The notes under the pieces were generated by a model. It saw nothing but the letters and a program-made list of their open reading frames with translations, was not told where the DNA came from and made no database searches. The translations under genes were made by a program, and so were the position numbers. A stretch of DNA of 64,000 nt from [Bacillus] selenitireducens MLS10 (GTDB taxonomy: Bacteria > Bacillota > Bacilli > Bacillales > Salisediminibacteriaceae), in NCBI RefSeq assembly GCF_000093085.1, contig NC_014219.1:2472384-2536383 (forward strand), in the 5' to 3' direction. The stretch's first letter is position 1. Each line of letters starts with the position of its first letter. Below are positions 38,143-47,136 of this stretch, piece after piece.

Positions 38143-39488
38143 TTTGACTCCCTCCCCATCGCTTCTGCAAGTCTGTCAATATCTGTTTTTGTACGGATTT
38201 CCGTTACGGCAATCAGCATTTCATTTTCTTTTTCCGGGAAGAAGCGTTTTAAAGGCAGTCCGCCAATAATGCCATCATCAAGCAGTTTACGCACCGTCTC
38301 ATCAGCCGGCTCTTTCGTTTTTACGACAAACTCATTGAAGAAAGGCCCGGAATAAACCGTTTCAATCCCGTACTCTTGTAACTTCTTCATAGCATATCTG
38401 GCTTTTTGCATGTTTTGACGACTCATTTCCTTCAGACCTTCTTTCCCTAAAGCACTCATGGATATCGATGCTGCAAGTGCATTTAATGCCTGATTGGAAC
38501 AGATATTACTTGTCGCCTTATCGCGCCGGATATGTTGCTCCCTTGCTTGAAGCGTCAAAACAAACCCTCTTCTGCCGTCAAGGTCCTCTGTCTGTCCGAC
38601 AAGACGTCCCGGCACTTTTCGCATCAATTTTTTTGTCACTGCAAAAAAACCGCAATGGGGCCCGCCAAACTGCATCGGTATGCCAAAAGGCTGAGCGTCC
38701 CCTACAACCACATCGGCACCGAACTGTCCGGGCGGCTTAATCATACCCAGACTGAGGGGATTACACGAAACAATAAACAGACTCTTATCCTGATGTGTAA
38801 TTTTCTCAATCGCTTCGAGATCCTCAAGTTGGCCGAAAAAATTAGGCGATTGCACGATCACACTGGCAATATCATCCTGAACATGATTTCTTAATTGATC
38901 TAGATCTGTTTGTCCGTCAACATGATCAACTTCAATCACTTCGAGATTCTGGCCTTTCGCACTGGTTTTCAGCACTTGAATGGATTCGGGATGCACGGTT
39001 TTCGAAACCAGTATTTTCTTTTTCTTTGTATGACCAGCACTCATCATTGCTGCTTCGGCCAATGCAGTTGGGCCATCATACATGGATGAATTGGCAATCT
39101 CCATACCGGTTAATTCAGCAATCATGGTCTGAAATTCAAAGATTCCCTGTAGTTCACCCTGAGAAATTTCCGGCTGGTAGGGTGTGTACGCTGTATAAAA
39201 TTCTGAGCGGAGCAGCATATGGTTAACAACCGACGGGATGTAGTGCTCATAGACCCCTGCACCTAAAAAGGACGGATACTCCTTCGTGTTTTTATTCATC
39301 CCGGCAAGGCGACTCATTTCTTTCATCAGATTCGTCTCATCAAGTGCGGGTAATAGTGACATTTCCCCCTTGGATCTGACCTCATCAGGAATATCAGCGA
39401 ACAATTCTTCAAGATGCTTGATGCCGATAGTCTGAAACATTTCCTGTTTATCTTCTTCTGTCATTGGAATATAACGCAGTTGATCCAT
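38139..39488 (-). CDS. gcvPA: Glycine dehydrogenase (P-protein) subunit 1
   Basis: Partner subunit of GcvPB, PLP-fold without the lysine. Recognisable by [17 protein letters not shown] at the N-terminus, [16 protein letters not shown] and [19 protein letters not shown]. 449 residues, normal. Lies between gcvT and gcvPB. Confidence 0.95.
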   Translation of the reverse strand: MDQLRYIPMTEEDKQEMFQTIGIKHLEELFADIPDEVRSKGEMSLLPALDETNLMKEMSRLAGMNKNTKEYPSFLGAGVYEHYIPSVVNHMLLRSEFYTAYTPYQPEISQGELQGIFEFQTMIAELTGMEIANSSMYDGPTALAEAAMMSAGHTKKKKILVSKTVHPESIQVLKTSAKGQNLEVIEVDHVDGQTDLDQLRNHVQDDIASVIVQSPNFFGQLEDLEAIEKITHQDKSLFIVSCNPLSLGMIKPPGQFGADVVVGDAQPFGIPMQFGGPHCGFFAVTKKLMRKVPGRLVGQTEDLDGRRGFVLTLQAREQHIRRDKATSNICSNQALNALAASISMSALGKEGLKEMSRQNMQKARYAMKKLQEYGIETVYSGPFFNEFVVKTKEPADETVRKLLDDGIIGGLPLKRFFPEKENEMLIAVTEIRTKTDIDRLAEAMGRESK

Positions 39489-39499
39489 TCCAATCCCCC

Positions 39500-40594
39500 C
39501 TAAGCTTTTTTATAAAATGGCGTTTGCACGACTTTCGCACGAACCGTTTTCTTCCGGATCTGAACTTCAACCTCTGTCCCCTCTGATGCATATTTTTGAT
39601 CAATCAGTGCCAAACCGATGTTTTTGCCGAGTGTCGGCGATTGGGTCCCTGAGGTGACTTCCCCAATGTCCATCCCCTGGTGGCTGACGGCATAACCGTG
39701 CCGTGGGATTCCCTTATCAATCATTTCGATTCCGACTGACTTCCTTAGAGGACCATCTTCTTTCTGCCGGGCCAGCACATCTTTTCCAATAAAGCGACTG
39801 TCCACATCCGTCTTAACTGCAAACCCGATGCCTGCTTCGACCGGACTGATATTTGAAGACAGCTCCTGGCCGTAAAGGGGAAGCGTTGCTTCAAATCGCA
39901 GCGTGTCTCTGGCACCAAGACCGCATGGCTGTATGCCTTCCTCTTCCCCTTCGCTTAAACATGTTTTCCATATGTGTGATGCATCATTCGGATTACAATA
40001 TATTTCAAAACCGTCTTCCCCTGTATAGCCTGTTCTCGAGATCAGAACAGAGGCATTCGCAAACGTAACACCTTCTTTAAATGAAAAGAATCGAATCTCC
40101 TTCAGGTCTGTTTCACTCAAACGCTGGGCAATTTGATTTGCAAGCGGTCCCTGGAGTGCAATCTGAGCATAATGTGACGAAACATTTGAAACCTGAACGT
40201 TGAAATCCTTGCTGTGTTTTAAGAGCCACTCGAAATCCTTTGCTTCATTTGCTGCATTAACAACAAGCAGTGCTGACTCATCGGACCGTTTATACCAGAC
40301 GAGATCATCTACGGTTCCGCCTGTCTCATAGCAGACCGCTGTATATTGACAACGCCCGTCTTTGACTTTTTTTACGTCATTCGTCATGACATATTGCAGA
40401 AATTCCAACGTTTCCGGACCTGTAACCTCAATTTCCCCCATATGAGATACATCGAAAATTCCTGCCCTTGTTCTGACTGCTTCATGCTCTTCTTTAATCC
40501 CCGAAAACTGAACTGGAAGATCCCAACCGCCAAAGTCGATTGTCTTCGCTCCTGATTCAGCATACACCTCAAACAATGGTGTCTTTTTCCCCAC
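39500..40594 (-). CDS. gcvT: Glycine cleavage system aminomethyltransferase (T-protein)
   Basis: Moves the methylene group from GcvH to THF, releasing ammonia. Motifs: [39 protein letters not shown]. The GTG at 40594 with GGAGG 9 bases upstream is chosen over the ATG at 40639; the product then has 364 residues like B. subtilis GcvT. First gene after the glycine riboswitch. Confidence 0.94.
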   Translation of the reverse strand: MGKKTPLFEVYAESGAKTIDFGGWDLPVQFSGIKEEHEAVRTRAGIFDVSHMGEIEVTGPETLEFLQYVMTNDVKKVKDGRCQYTAVCYETGGTVDDLVWYKRSDESALLVVNAANEAKDFEWLLKHSKDFNVQVSNVSSHYAQIALQGPLANQIAQRLSETDLKEIRFFSFKEGVTFANASVLISRTGYTGEDGFEIYCNPNDASHIWKTCLSEGEEEGIQPCGLGARDTLRFEATLPLYGQELSSNISPVEAGIGFAVKTDVDSRFIGKDVLARQKEDGPLRKSVGIEMIDKGIPRHGYAVSHQGMDIGEVTSGTQSPTLGKNIGLALIDQKYASEGTEVEVQIRKKTVRAKVVQTPFYKKA

Positions 40595-40672
40595 AACACA
40601 ACACCTCCACATGAGTTGACAGCCTGACACTCCCATCAATCTTTAGCCGCATTACAAAAGATACTGACATAC

Positions 40673-40895
40673 AAAAAAGACAGGGAAGTGCCTGCAAAGC
40701 AAGCGTTCCCTGTCTTGGTAACCTGAGAGTTTCTTTCATCCGGCTAACGGATCAAATGTCCCCATCGGTGCCTTAATAAATGCTTAAGGCTTTCCAGAGG
40801 TGCGTCCATCAGAAGTCTTTTTGCCTGAGAGATTCATGCATCGCATTTGCTCCTTCGGCGACGGCTCATTCGAAAACCGTTCTCTCCCCCTGATT
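40673..40895 (-). promoter_or_regulatory. Tandem glycine riboswitch with terminator
   Basis: Two glycine aptamers on the minus strand: GGGGGAGAGAAC...GCCGAAGGAGCAAA...ATCTCTCAGGCAAAA, then GCACCTCTGGAAAG...GCACCGATGGGG...AACTCTCAGGTTACC. The second is followed by the expression platform, GACAGGGAA/TTCCCTGTC (40679-40714) and six T. Glycine binding is known to switch such platforms on ahead of gcvT. Confidence 0.95.
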
Positions 40896-40936
40896 TCATT
40901 CGCAGATATAATGCTTTTCAGCTGTTTTATATCTCT

Positions 40937-40966
40937 ATTTTAGCACCAAAAGAAAATGTACCGCAA
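40937..40966 (-). promoter_or_regulatory. Promoter of the gcv operon
   Basis: TTGCGG (40961-40966), 18 bases, TAAAAT (40937-40942), about 45 bases before the first aptamer. Confidence 0.5.
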
Positions 40967-40994
40967 GTATGGAAATGATCAGAAATGAGGACAC

Positions 40995-41390
40995 TCAGGA
41001 ACACGTTGCACCCTGAGGGACCAAACGGTACACATGATCATCAATTAACCATTGATAGAGATCCTCTCTTTCTGTGTCTCGGTAAGTCATTTTGTACCTG
41101 TACCAGATTTCCTGATCATTGAAACATGTGATCTGAATCTGAACCTGAACACCGCTGATTTTATAGTTGAATCTGTCATTGAATTCATGAAGTTCCCGGC
41201 TTTGCATCATTTCTTCCATCGCTTCAAATTTCGCATGGTTAAATAATGCTTCTTTTCGCTCGAGTTCAAACCATTTAACTTCCTGATCATAAAGACTCGC
41301 AACATGCAGTGTCAATCCGCTGATCAGCAGAAGACTGATAAATGCCAAATAAAGAGTAAAACCTTTTTCACTGGTAAGAGAATGGATCAT
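40995..41390 (-). CDS. comGG: Competence pseudopilus protein ComGG
   Basis: 131 residues with one N-terminal membrane helix (LYLAFISLLLISGLTLHV) preceded by KGF, a type-IV pilin-like processing site. The gene is recognised by operon position (last in comG) and size rather than by strong motifs, as usual for ComGG. Overlaps comGF by 4 bases. Confidence 0.82.
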   Translation of the reverse strand: MIHSLTSEKGFTLYLAFISLLLISGLTLHVASLYDQEVKWFELERKEALFNHAKFEAMEEMMQSRELHEFNDRFNYKISGVQVQIQITCFNDQEIWYRYKMTYRDTEREDLYQWLIDDHVYRLVPQGATCS

Positions 41391-41869
41391 TCTGAAACCA
41401 CTCCGTTATTCTTTGTTAATCCTGTCGGATGGTACATCACCCATTTTCGTTCAGCACCATCCAATTTCAAGTGGAGTTCCGCTCCTTTAGGATGCGGGTA
41501 AACCCGAAAATGTGTAATCCGCTGCATAAATACTTCATGACCTACACCATTGACCTGTCTTCTGATTACAGACTGATGTTGGCTGTACGTGTCGACAATA
41601 TTTTCATTAGCCCCCCTGGTATGAAGTCTGGATTCAGCGGAAGTCCAATAGGAGTGCGAAGCTTCAAACATCATGCTGAGCTGTTTCTGAAAGAGAAGCA
41701 ATTCCTGGTCAGACGGCTGATTTAACTCGACATCCAACTGTCTCCATAATGAAAAAGACATGAACGTGGCTGACAAAATGATCCCAGTCAGAATGAGAGC
41801 AGTCATCACCTCCAGTAACGAAAAACCACGTTCATTATTGCAGTGTTTCAAGACACCATTGATTCTCAC
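41387..41869 (-). CDS. comGF: Competence minor pseudopilin ComGF
   Basis: Prepilin-type N-terminus ERGFSLLEVMTALILTGIILSATF near residue 15, then a ComGF-like body (QLSMMFEASHSYW; RQVNGVGHEVFMQRI). The open frame extends to 42019 but that part overlaps comGE. Start uncertain: GTG at 41869 (160 residues) or TTG at 41851. Confidence 0.82.
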   Translation of the reverse strand: MRINGVLKHCNNERGFSLLEVMTALILTGIILSATFMSFSLWRQLDVELNQPSDQELLLFQKQLSMMFEASHSYWTSAESRLHTRGANENIVDTYSQHQSVIRRQVNGVGHEVFMQRITHFRVYPHPKGAELHLKLDGAERKWVMYHPTGLTKNNGVVSE

Positions 41870-42152
41870 TGTTCCTTGCCTCCTTCCAGTGTATACAGAC
41901 CTCCATCTTCCCGGAACCGACCACACTTTCAGAATAATAATATTTCCCTTCCTCATCCTGTCTGTATGCAGCTTCCTGCCCTTCACGAATTTCATAATCC
42001 AGGAACCGAATTGCTTCACTATGATCCAGTGTATTCGAGCGGAGTTCCTGAATATGAATCAAAGATGGGATGACAAATGAGACGGTAACCGCAAGAATAA
42101 ACAGCGAAAGCATAGTCTCAAATAGGATGAAGCCTTTTTCATCCATATTCAT
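41835..42152 (-). CDS. comGE: Competence minor pseudopilin ComGE
   Basis: 105 residues from the ATG at 42152 (GGGAGG 10 bases before). Pilin-like N-terminal helix KGFILFETMLSLFILAVTVSFVI. Small body rich in charged residues. The start overlaps the comGD 3' end, and the stop overlaps the comGF frame. Confidence 0.82.
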   Translation of the reverse strand: MNMDEKGFILFETMLSLFILAVTVSFVIPSLIHIQELRSNTLDHSEAIRFLDYEIREGQEAAYRQDEEGKYYYSESVVGSGKMEVCIHWKEARNSENQWCLETLQ

Positions 42153-42594
42153 TAATATGAAACCTCCCACGTATAATTTGGAAAATGACTCTGTAAGTCT
42201 TATCTGAATCTGTCCGGGATATTTCCATGGTCATATGATTATTCAGTCCACCTCTGCTTGAAAAAACCAGAAAAAAATGACCCGAATTGAGATTTCTTAT
42301 TCCAGCAATTTCAGATGGTGCTCGCACAGTCTCCACGATTAGCCCATTTACTCTCACATGATAACCGGGCCCGGGTGAATTAAAAGGATGTATGCCGACG
42401 TTGACCTGATGAACCATAGCGTATAATTGATAATACTGAATATTTTGTTCAAGTTCTTCCATAAACACTTCTGCCTGTCTATTGCCCAATGACTGATGAT
42501 AAAAGGGTGTTGCGATCATCATCATGGATGTGATGACAAGCAATACGACCATCATCTCCACTAATGTAAAACCGCCAGATGAATCTTTCTTCAT
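42139..42594 (-). CDS. comGD: Competence minor pseudopilin ComGD
   Basis: 151 residues, with prepilin peptidase motif GGFTLVEMMVVLLVI and a ComGD-type body (FFLVFSSRGGLNN). Overlaps comGC by 4 bases. Confidence 0.86.
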   Translation of the reverse strand: MKKDSSGGFTLVEMMVVLLVITSMMMIATPFYHQSLGNRQAEVFMEELEQNIQYYQLYAMVHQVNVGIHPFNSPGPGYHVRVNGLIVETVRAPSEIAGIRNLNSGHFFLVFSSRGGLNNHMTMEISRTDSDKTYRVIFQIIRGRFHINEYG

Positions 42595-42911
42595 TCACTC
42601 TGATTCAAAGACACTTTTCCTGTAACGGTGTCTAAATTGAGAGTCTGTCCATTCTGACAGGTGATATGTTCAACATACTCACCATCTTGCAACTTTGCCA
42701 AATCTGCAGGGAATGAACCGGTATCCACTTTAAAAGCCATAACTTGCGCCTGCACCATTTCCACTGTCGCTTCACAGCCTTTATCTGCTGCTACAGATTG
42801 ATTTTTGGTCATATTTGGGATCAGTGCCAATAATAAAATAGAAATAACAACCAGCACGATCATCATTTCTATCAGAGTAAAGCCCTTTTTATTTTTTAGT
42901 ATTTTCATCAT
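42591..42911 (-). CDS. comGC: Major competence pseudopilin ComGC
   Basis: 106 residues. Processing site KKGFTLIEMMIVLVVISILLLALIP is followed by a short C-terminal domain with two cysteines (KGCEAT, ITCQNG) that can form the intramolecular disulfide known in ComGC. Forms the pilus that crosses the wall for DNA uptake. RBS AAGGA. Confidence 0.93.
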   Translation of the reverse strand: MMKILKNKKGFTLIEMMIVLVVISILLLALIPNMTKNQSVAADKGCEATVEMVQAQVMAFKVDTGSFPADLAKLQDGEYVEHITCQNGQTLNLDTVTGKVSLNQSE

Positions 42912-43031
42912 TATCCCGTCCTTTGCGCATTTATTATGCCATGTGTTTCATATTCCGTCCTGCTGGCCAAGGCATACACCGATTAATAAAACAAAACGGC
43001 ATGTATAAGACTCAATTCCTCTCGTGATTAA

Positions 43032-44057
43032 TTACCATTGATCGAGTATAGAGAATACCGGTAAAAGTAACGATGCAAACAACAGCACCATCATTGATCC
43101 GATCATCAGAAAAAACAATGGCTGGAACCAGGTCAGAAAGCTTGAGAACCGTTTCTGAAGTCTCCTGAAGACGACCTGGCTGAAGCGGTCCATCTCCTCA
43201 GCGATTTTGCCTTTCGCCTCACCCATTTTGATAATGTGAACAAATTGCGGAAGATATAAATCGCTGCAAAATAGCGCATCAGAGAAAGACTCCCCTTCTG
43301 TTAAAAGAATACGAATACGTTCACTCTCAATCTGGCTGTGTTCAGTCCTGTCTTCACGCCCGATTACGATCAGAGCTTCTTGTAAGGAGAACCCGTTCGA
43401 AAGCAGCGGTTTCAACTGAGAGATAAAATGATACGTAACAAATGACTGAACATACTGCCTGATCAACGGCAACCTGACAAGAGTGTGCAATTGTTGAATC
43501 GGTGTCAGTCGTTTTTTCATGATAATCAGAGTCACTACCGCCATAACCAGCATTGCCCCGACCACTAAAGGAAGAAAGCGGAAAAAATGAAACGTCATCA
43601 CTGAAACTGCAGGCAGTTCGGCTCCCATAGAATGAAAAAATTCATCAAACCTTGGAAAAATCCCCTGAATGAGCACGGATACAATGACGATGAATCCGAG
43701 AGCCAGCATAGCCGGGTAATGAAAGACCTTTCTTATATCCTCTTTCACTTTCAACTCATTTCCCAGTATATCCGCAGACCTCGATAGACCTTCAATCAAA
43801 TCACCGAACTTTTCAGCAAATAAAACGATGCCTGTAATCTCTTTACTGAAGCCTGCATCTTCGAGGAAATATGCAATCCATGCACCTTCCTGAAGTCCGG
43901 ATTCGATACCTGATACCCATTGCTGTTCTTTTTCAGAAGCAAACTGGCCATACAAAGCGAGCATCTCCCGGATCGAATAGCCCTCCTTTAACAGTTCACT
44001 CCACTGACGGAGGCACTCTTCCTGTGCAGATTTTGACATTGTAAAAGCCTGAGTCAC
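43032..44057 (-). CDS. comGB: Competence pilus assembly membrane protein ComGB
   Basis: Type II secretion F-domain protein (GspF/PilC family), 341 residues with membrane spans around 105-130, 155-180 and at the C-terminus. The GTG at 44057 overlaps the comGA stop (GTGA) with AGAGGTGG upstream. The 120-base gap between comGB and comGC is unusual for this otherwise packed operon. Confidence 0.88.
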   Translation of the reverse strand: MTQAFTMSKSAQEECLRQWSELLKEGYSIREMLALYGQFASEKEQQWVSGIESGLQEGAWIAYFLEDAGFSKEITGIVLFAEKFGDLIEGLSRSADILGNELKVKEDIRKVFHYPAMLALGFIVIVSVLIQGIFPRFDEFFHSMGAELPAVSVMTFHFFRFLPLVVGAMLVMAVVTLIIMKKRLTPIQQLHTLVRLPLIRQYVQSFVTYHFISQLKPLLSNGFSLQEALIVIGREDRTEHSQIESERIRILLTEGESFSDALFCSDLYLPQFVHIIKMGEAKGKIAEEMDRFSQVVFRRLQKRFSSFLTWFQPLFFLMIGSMMVLLFASLLLPVFSILDQW

Positions 44058-45130
44058 CGCCACCACCTCTGTTTATTGACTTTTTGATCCGGATCCGGAT
44101 CAATGGCACCGATGGCAGTCGCCTTTACCATGATATCCTTCAACTGCCTTCGCGGAAGATGATCTGCCTGTTTCCCTTTTCGGAGCAGTGCAGAAGCCGC
44201 AGTTAATTCATCTCCCTCAAGAAACTCAAATACAGCAGCCCGTTTTCGTTTTGTTTCACTTTCACAACGATCGCTGCAGGGAACTTCAAGACATCGCTTG
44301 CAAGTAATTGAAACCAGTGACTGACTCACGACAGCGCTTAATGCCTGATCAAGATCATGGAGTGGGACACCCAGCTCCTGCATACGATAAAGTGCACCTG
44401 CACTCGATGAACAATGCACAGTTGAAAACACAAGATGACCGGTCATAGCCGCACGAACAGCAGATTTTGCCGTTTCTGCATCGCGAATTTCTCCGAGCAT
44501 AATCACATCCGGGTCATGTCTTAATATACTCTTAAGACCTGTGGCGTATGTCATTCCGGACCGTTCATTGATTTCAGTCTGAAGAATACCGCTGTATTTC
44601 CGTTCAACGGGATCTTCAAGGGTCATCACATTTAAACTCTGCTGATTTAACTGATGTTCTAGTAGGGAATATAATGTCGTTGTTTTGCCTGTACCCGTTG
44701 GGCCACAAAACAAGATTAATCCTTGGGGTTTGAAGAGAAGAGAAGTCAGGCGCCTGACTTGAGATGGAAAGAGCGCCAGTTCATTGAGTTGGAGAGCGCG
44801 TGTGAGTCGAAAGATTCGCATTACCATCGTCTCACTCGCACACGATGGAAATGTGGAAATGCGTAAACTGATTCGTTCAGTTAAGACTTGCCTTTCAATA
44901 CTTTTCGATTGAGGCATCCGCCTTTCACCAGGATCCATTCCGGAAATGAATTTAAAATGGGCAATCATTTTACTGAGCGTCAGAAGAGGAACATCCTCCG
45001 CTTCCCCTAAATTGCCATCAATCCGGAATTTCAATACACCTCTGACCTGTCCGGGAATAAAATGAACATCAGAAGCTCCAAGTCGGACCGCTTTTTCAAG
45101 CATATGCCTCACTTGATCAGATACATCCAT
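44054..45130 (-). CDS. comGA: Competence traffic ATPase ComGA
   Basis: GspE/PilB-type hexameric ATPase that drives pseudopilus assembly, 358 residues. Walker A CGPTGTGKTTTLYS, Asp box TLEDPVER, Walker B VIMLGEIRDAETA and His box TGHLVFSTVH are present. First comG gene; a TATAAT about 40 bases upstream lacks a good -35, as expected for a ComK-activated promoter, although I cannot find clear ComK boxes. Confidence 0.93.
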   Translation of the reverse strand: MDVSDQVRHMLEKAVRLGASDVHFIPGQVRGVLKFRIDGNLGEAEDVPLLTLSKMIAHFKFISGMDPGERRMPQSKSIERQVLTERISLRISTFPSCASETMVMRIFRLTRALQLNELALFPSQVRRLTSLLFKPQGLILFCGPTGTGKTTTLYSLLEHQLNQQSLNVMTLEDPVERKYSGILQTEINERSGMTYATGLKSILRHDPDVIMLGEIRDAETAKSAVRAAMTGHLVFSTVHCSSSAGALYRMQELGVPLHDLDQALSAVVSQSLVSITCKRCLEVPCSDRCESETKRKRAAVFEFLEGDELTAASALLRKGKQADHLPRRQLKDIMVKATAIGAIDPDPDQKVNKQRWWR

Positions 45131-45239
45131 TCACCTCTCACCACCTCTGCGATCATACGTTCACCTGTTATTATAGCCTATTCAAAATAAAAAAAGGGGT
45201 ATAAATGTTCTTGTTCACACAATTGTCACATACTGCAAA

Positions 45240-45275
45240 TAAAAAAAGCCCCTGAACGCAAGCAGCGCCAGGGAC
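45240..45275 (-). terminator. Terminator of the ytxH-like gene
   Basis: Stem with CCCTG/CAGGG arms and internal GCGC/GCG pairing, followed by seven T on the minus strand. Confidence 0.7.
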
Positions 45276-45284
45276 TCCTTTGTT

Positions 45285-45731
45285 TTACTTATCTTCTTTC
45301 AGCTTTTCCACATCTTCTTTTAATCGCTCTTTTGTCTCTTCAATTTCTTTCACAACCTGTTGGGCCAGCTTCTTCCCTTCAGATTTCTCAGTCTCCATGA
45401 TTTCTTTCACGTCGTTGGCAAGTTCCTCGCCCATCTCATTTGCTTTTTCCGAGACACCCGTTGCCTTATCCGCGACTCGGTCCCACTGCTGTTTGGCAGC
45501 AGAAGTCAGCTCTTCGGATTTTTCTTTTGCGACGTCATAATACTCGGCGCCTTTCCCTTTTGCAGTCTCAGTTAACTCAACTGTACGTTCTTTGGCTTCA
45601 CCTGCACGTTCGGTGATGTCGGATCTGAGCTCACGTCCTGACTTTGGCGCCATTAATACTGCAGCTGCTGCACCAATTACGCCTCCAATTACTGCACCTA
45701 GCATGAAATCTTTAGTGTCCATTTTACTCAT
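45285..45731 (-). CDS. YtxH-domain stress protein
   Basis: 148 residues. The N-terminal 30 residues form the YtxH membrane motif (FMLGAVIGGVIGAAAAVLMAPKSGRELR); the rest is an amphipathic, alternating Lys/Glu helix of LEA-like character (GEAKERTVELTETAKGKGAEYYDVAKEKSEE). Function not known; relatives are general-stress proteins. RBS AAGGAGG. A sigma-B-like promoter lies upstream. Confidence 0.8.
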   Translation of the reverse strand: MSKMDTKDFMLGAVIGGVIGAAAAVLMAPKSGRELRSDITERAGEAKERTVELTETAKGKGAEYYDVAKEKSEELTSAAKQQWDRVADKATGVSEKANEMGEELANDVKEIMETEKSEGKKLAQQVVKEIEETKERLKEDVEKLKEDK

Positions 45732-45795
45732 GTGTAATTTCCTCCTTAGATTGGTCTTAACTTGTCTGTTACAGTAATTCTACGTATAGTAACGA

Positions 45796-45822
45796 GTTTC
45801 CTTCTTTCGGACACAATTAAAC
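45796..45822 (-). promoter_or_regulatory. Possible sigma-B promoter of the YtxH gene
   Basis: GTTTAA (45817-45822), 15 bases, GGAAAC (45796-45801) on the minus strand. The -35 is perfect; the -10 is a partial match to GGGTAT. Confidence 0.4.
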
Positions 45823-45956
45823 TACAAATTATTAGGCTGAAAATGTTAACGTTTTATGACATTATCAGTTTAACCACGTATTTAGATTGAAAATGCATTT
45901 ATTTCTGTATTGTGCTGTTATATAATGAAAGAAACCTAAAATTGGGAGTGAATGAA

Positions 45957-46667
45957 ATGGAACAACAGACACTCAAGATCACCGGCGTTCTCTCAGACCC
46001 TACACGCTTCTCTATTTATCAATATGTAGGCAGACAGCACCGCGACGTAACAGTGCAGGAAATTGCCGATACGTTTAAGATTCACGCTAATGTCGCACGT
46101 CTGCACCTGACCAAACTTGAAGATGTGAATATGCTTGTCTCTGATACAAAGAAAACGGGGAAAGGCGGAAGACCCAGCCGTTTTTACAGGCTTTCTGATG
46201 AAGTCATCAGTATCCAGTTCCCGTTCAGAGATTTTCAGCGTCTTTCTGAGATCGCCATCGAAACGTTAAGTGAGCTCGGACCTGAAGGTCATAAAGCGCT
46301 CGTGAAAACCGGCAACCGATTTGGCTATGAATCCGCAAAAGAATTCGTTTCGTCCATGAATGAAGATCCTGACGTCATGCACCCACAGGAAAAAATTAAA
46401 TTTATTGAACGCATCGCACTGAATCAGGGGTTAAATCCGGAAATTCATTATGATGATGAAACCAGTGAAGTCACATTCCGTATTTTTAACTGTACGTTCA
46501 AAGAAGTCGCGCAATACAACCGCGGCATTTGCTCTATGCATCACGCTCTGATCAACGGTATCTTTTCTTTCTTCTTTGATGAAATGAAACTTGATGAAGA
46601 GTCCAATATGTTTAAGGACAATGAAATTGCCTGTACGTATACGACTGCGGTCGTTTCTAAAGCGTAA
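45957..46667 (+). CDS. ArsR/SufR-like transcriptional regulator with cysteine motif
   Basis: 236 residues from the ATG at 45957 (GGGAG upstream). The N-terminal winged helix (about 5-75; SDPTRFSIYQYVGR...TVQEIADTFKIHANVARLHLTKLED) is followed by a C-terminal domain with FNCTFKEVAQYNRGICSMHHALINGIF. This C...C-x2-H pattern resembles the iron-sulfur-binding end of SufR-type regulators, so redox or Fe-S sensing is a reasonable guess. The target is unknown. Own terminator after it. Confidence 0.7.
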   Translation: MEQQTLKITGVLSDPTRFSIYQYVGRQHRDVTVQEIADTFKIHANVARLHLTKLEDVNMLVSDTKKTGKGGRPSRFYRLSDEVISIQFPFRDFQRLSEIAIETLSELGPEGHKALVKTGNRFGYESAKEFVSSMNEDPDVMHPQEKIKFIERIALNQGLNPEIHYDDETSEVTFRIFNCTFKEVAQYNRGICSMHHALINGIFSFFFDEMKLDEESNMFKDNEIACTYTTAVVSKA

Positions 46668-46678
46668 TAAAACGTGCC

Positions 46679-46714
46679 AAAGGTTCTTCCAATACGGAAG
46701 AACCTTTTATTTTA
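46679..46714 (+). terminator. Terminator after the SufR-like regulator
   Basis: Perfect 12-bp stem AAAGGTTCTTCC/GGAAGAACCTTT with a 5-base loop and a T-rich tail. Confidence 0.88.
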
Positions 46715-46828
46715 CTTTTCATTTTCTTTACAAGACGGACACACTTACTTTATAATGAATACAGTTAAGTGTCTCATTCATTTATAATTGGGGAAATGAA
46801 TGAAAGTATTGAAAGGGAGGAAAGCCAT

Positions 46829-47071
46829 ATGGATCGAATGTTCCGGGTTCTTGCATTCTGGACAGGCATTTTTGCTGTCTTGTTCATGGTTGGGGATATG
46901 AACGGTCAAGCACTTTTATTTTTTGCGCAAACTGCCATTTTTATTGGCCTCAGTTACCTGAAACTGTCTGAGCGGATGTATGTCTATATATTCGCAGCGT
47001 ACTTAGCCGTTTTCTTCATTGGATTTACGTATTATACAACCTTTATTATGGTCCCGTCCGTTGGTCATTGA
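46829..47071 (+). CDS. yqgY: DUF2626 membrane protein YqgY
   Basis: 80 residues with three hydrophobic segments (VLAFWTGIFAVLFMVG; LLFFAQTAIFIGLSYL; YIFAAYLAVFFIGFTYY). Start at 46829, with GGGAGG before it; the open frame begins upstream without an RBS. Family and position match YqgY. Function unknown. Confidence 0.82.
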   Translation: MDRMFRVLAFWTGIFAVLFMVGDMNGQALLFFAQTAIFIGLSYLKLSERMYVYIFAAYLAVFFIGFTYYTTFIMVPSVGH

Positions 47072-47097
47072 TCCGTTACATGACCAGTAACAGACAA

Positions 47098-47134
47098 TGG
47101 TGCAGATCTCTCCGGAGATTCTGCACCATTTTTT
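47098..47134 (+). terminator. Bidirectional terminator yqgY / methyltransferase
   Basis: Stem TGGTGCAGA...TCTGCACCA with inner CTCTCCGGAGA pairing and six T on the plus strand. Confidence 0.85.
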
Positions 47135-47136
47135 GT

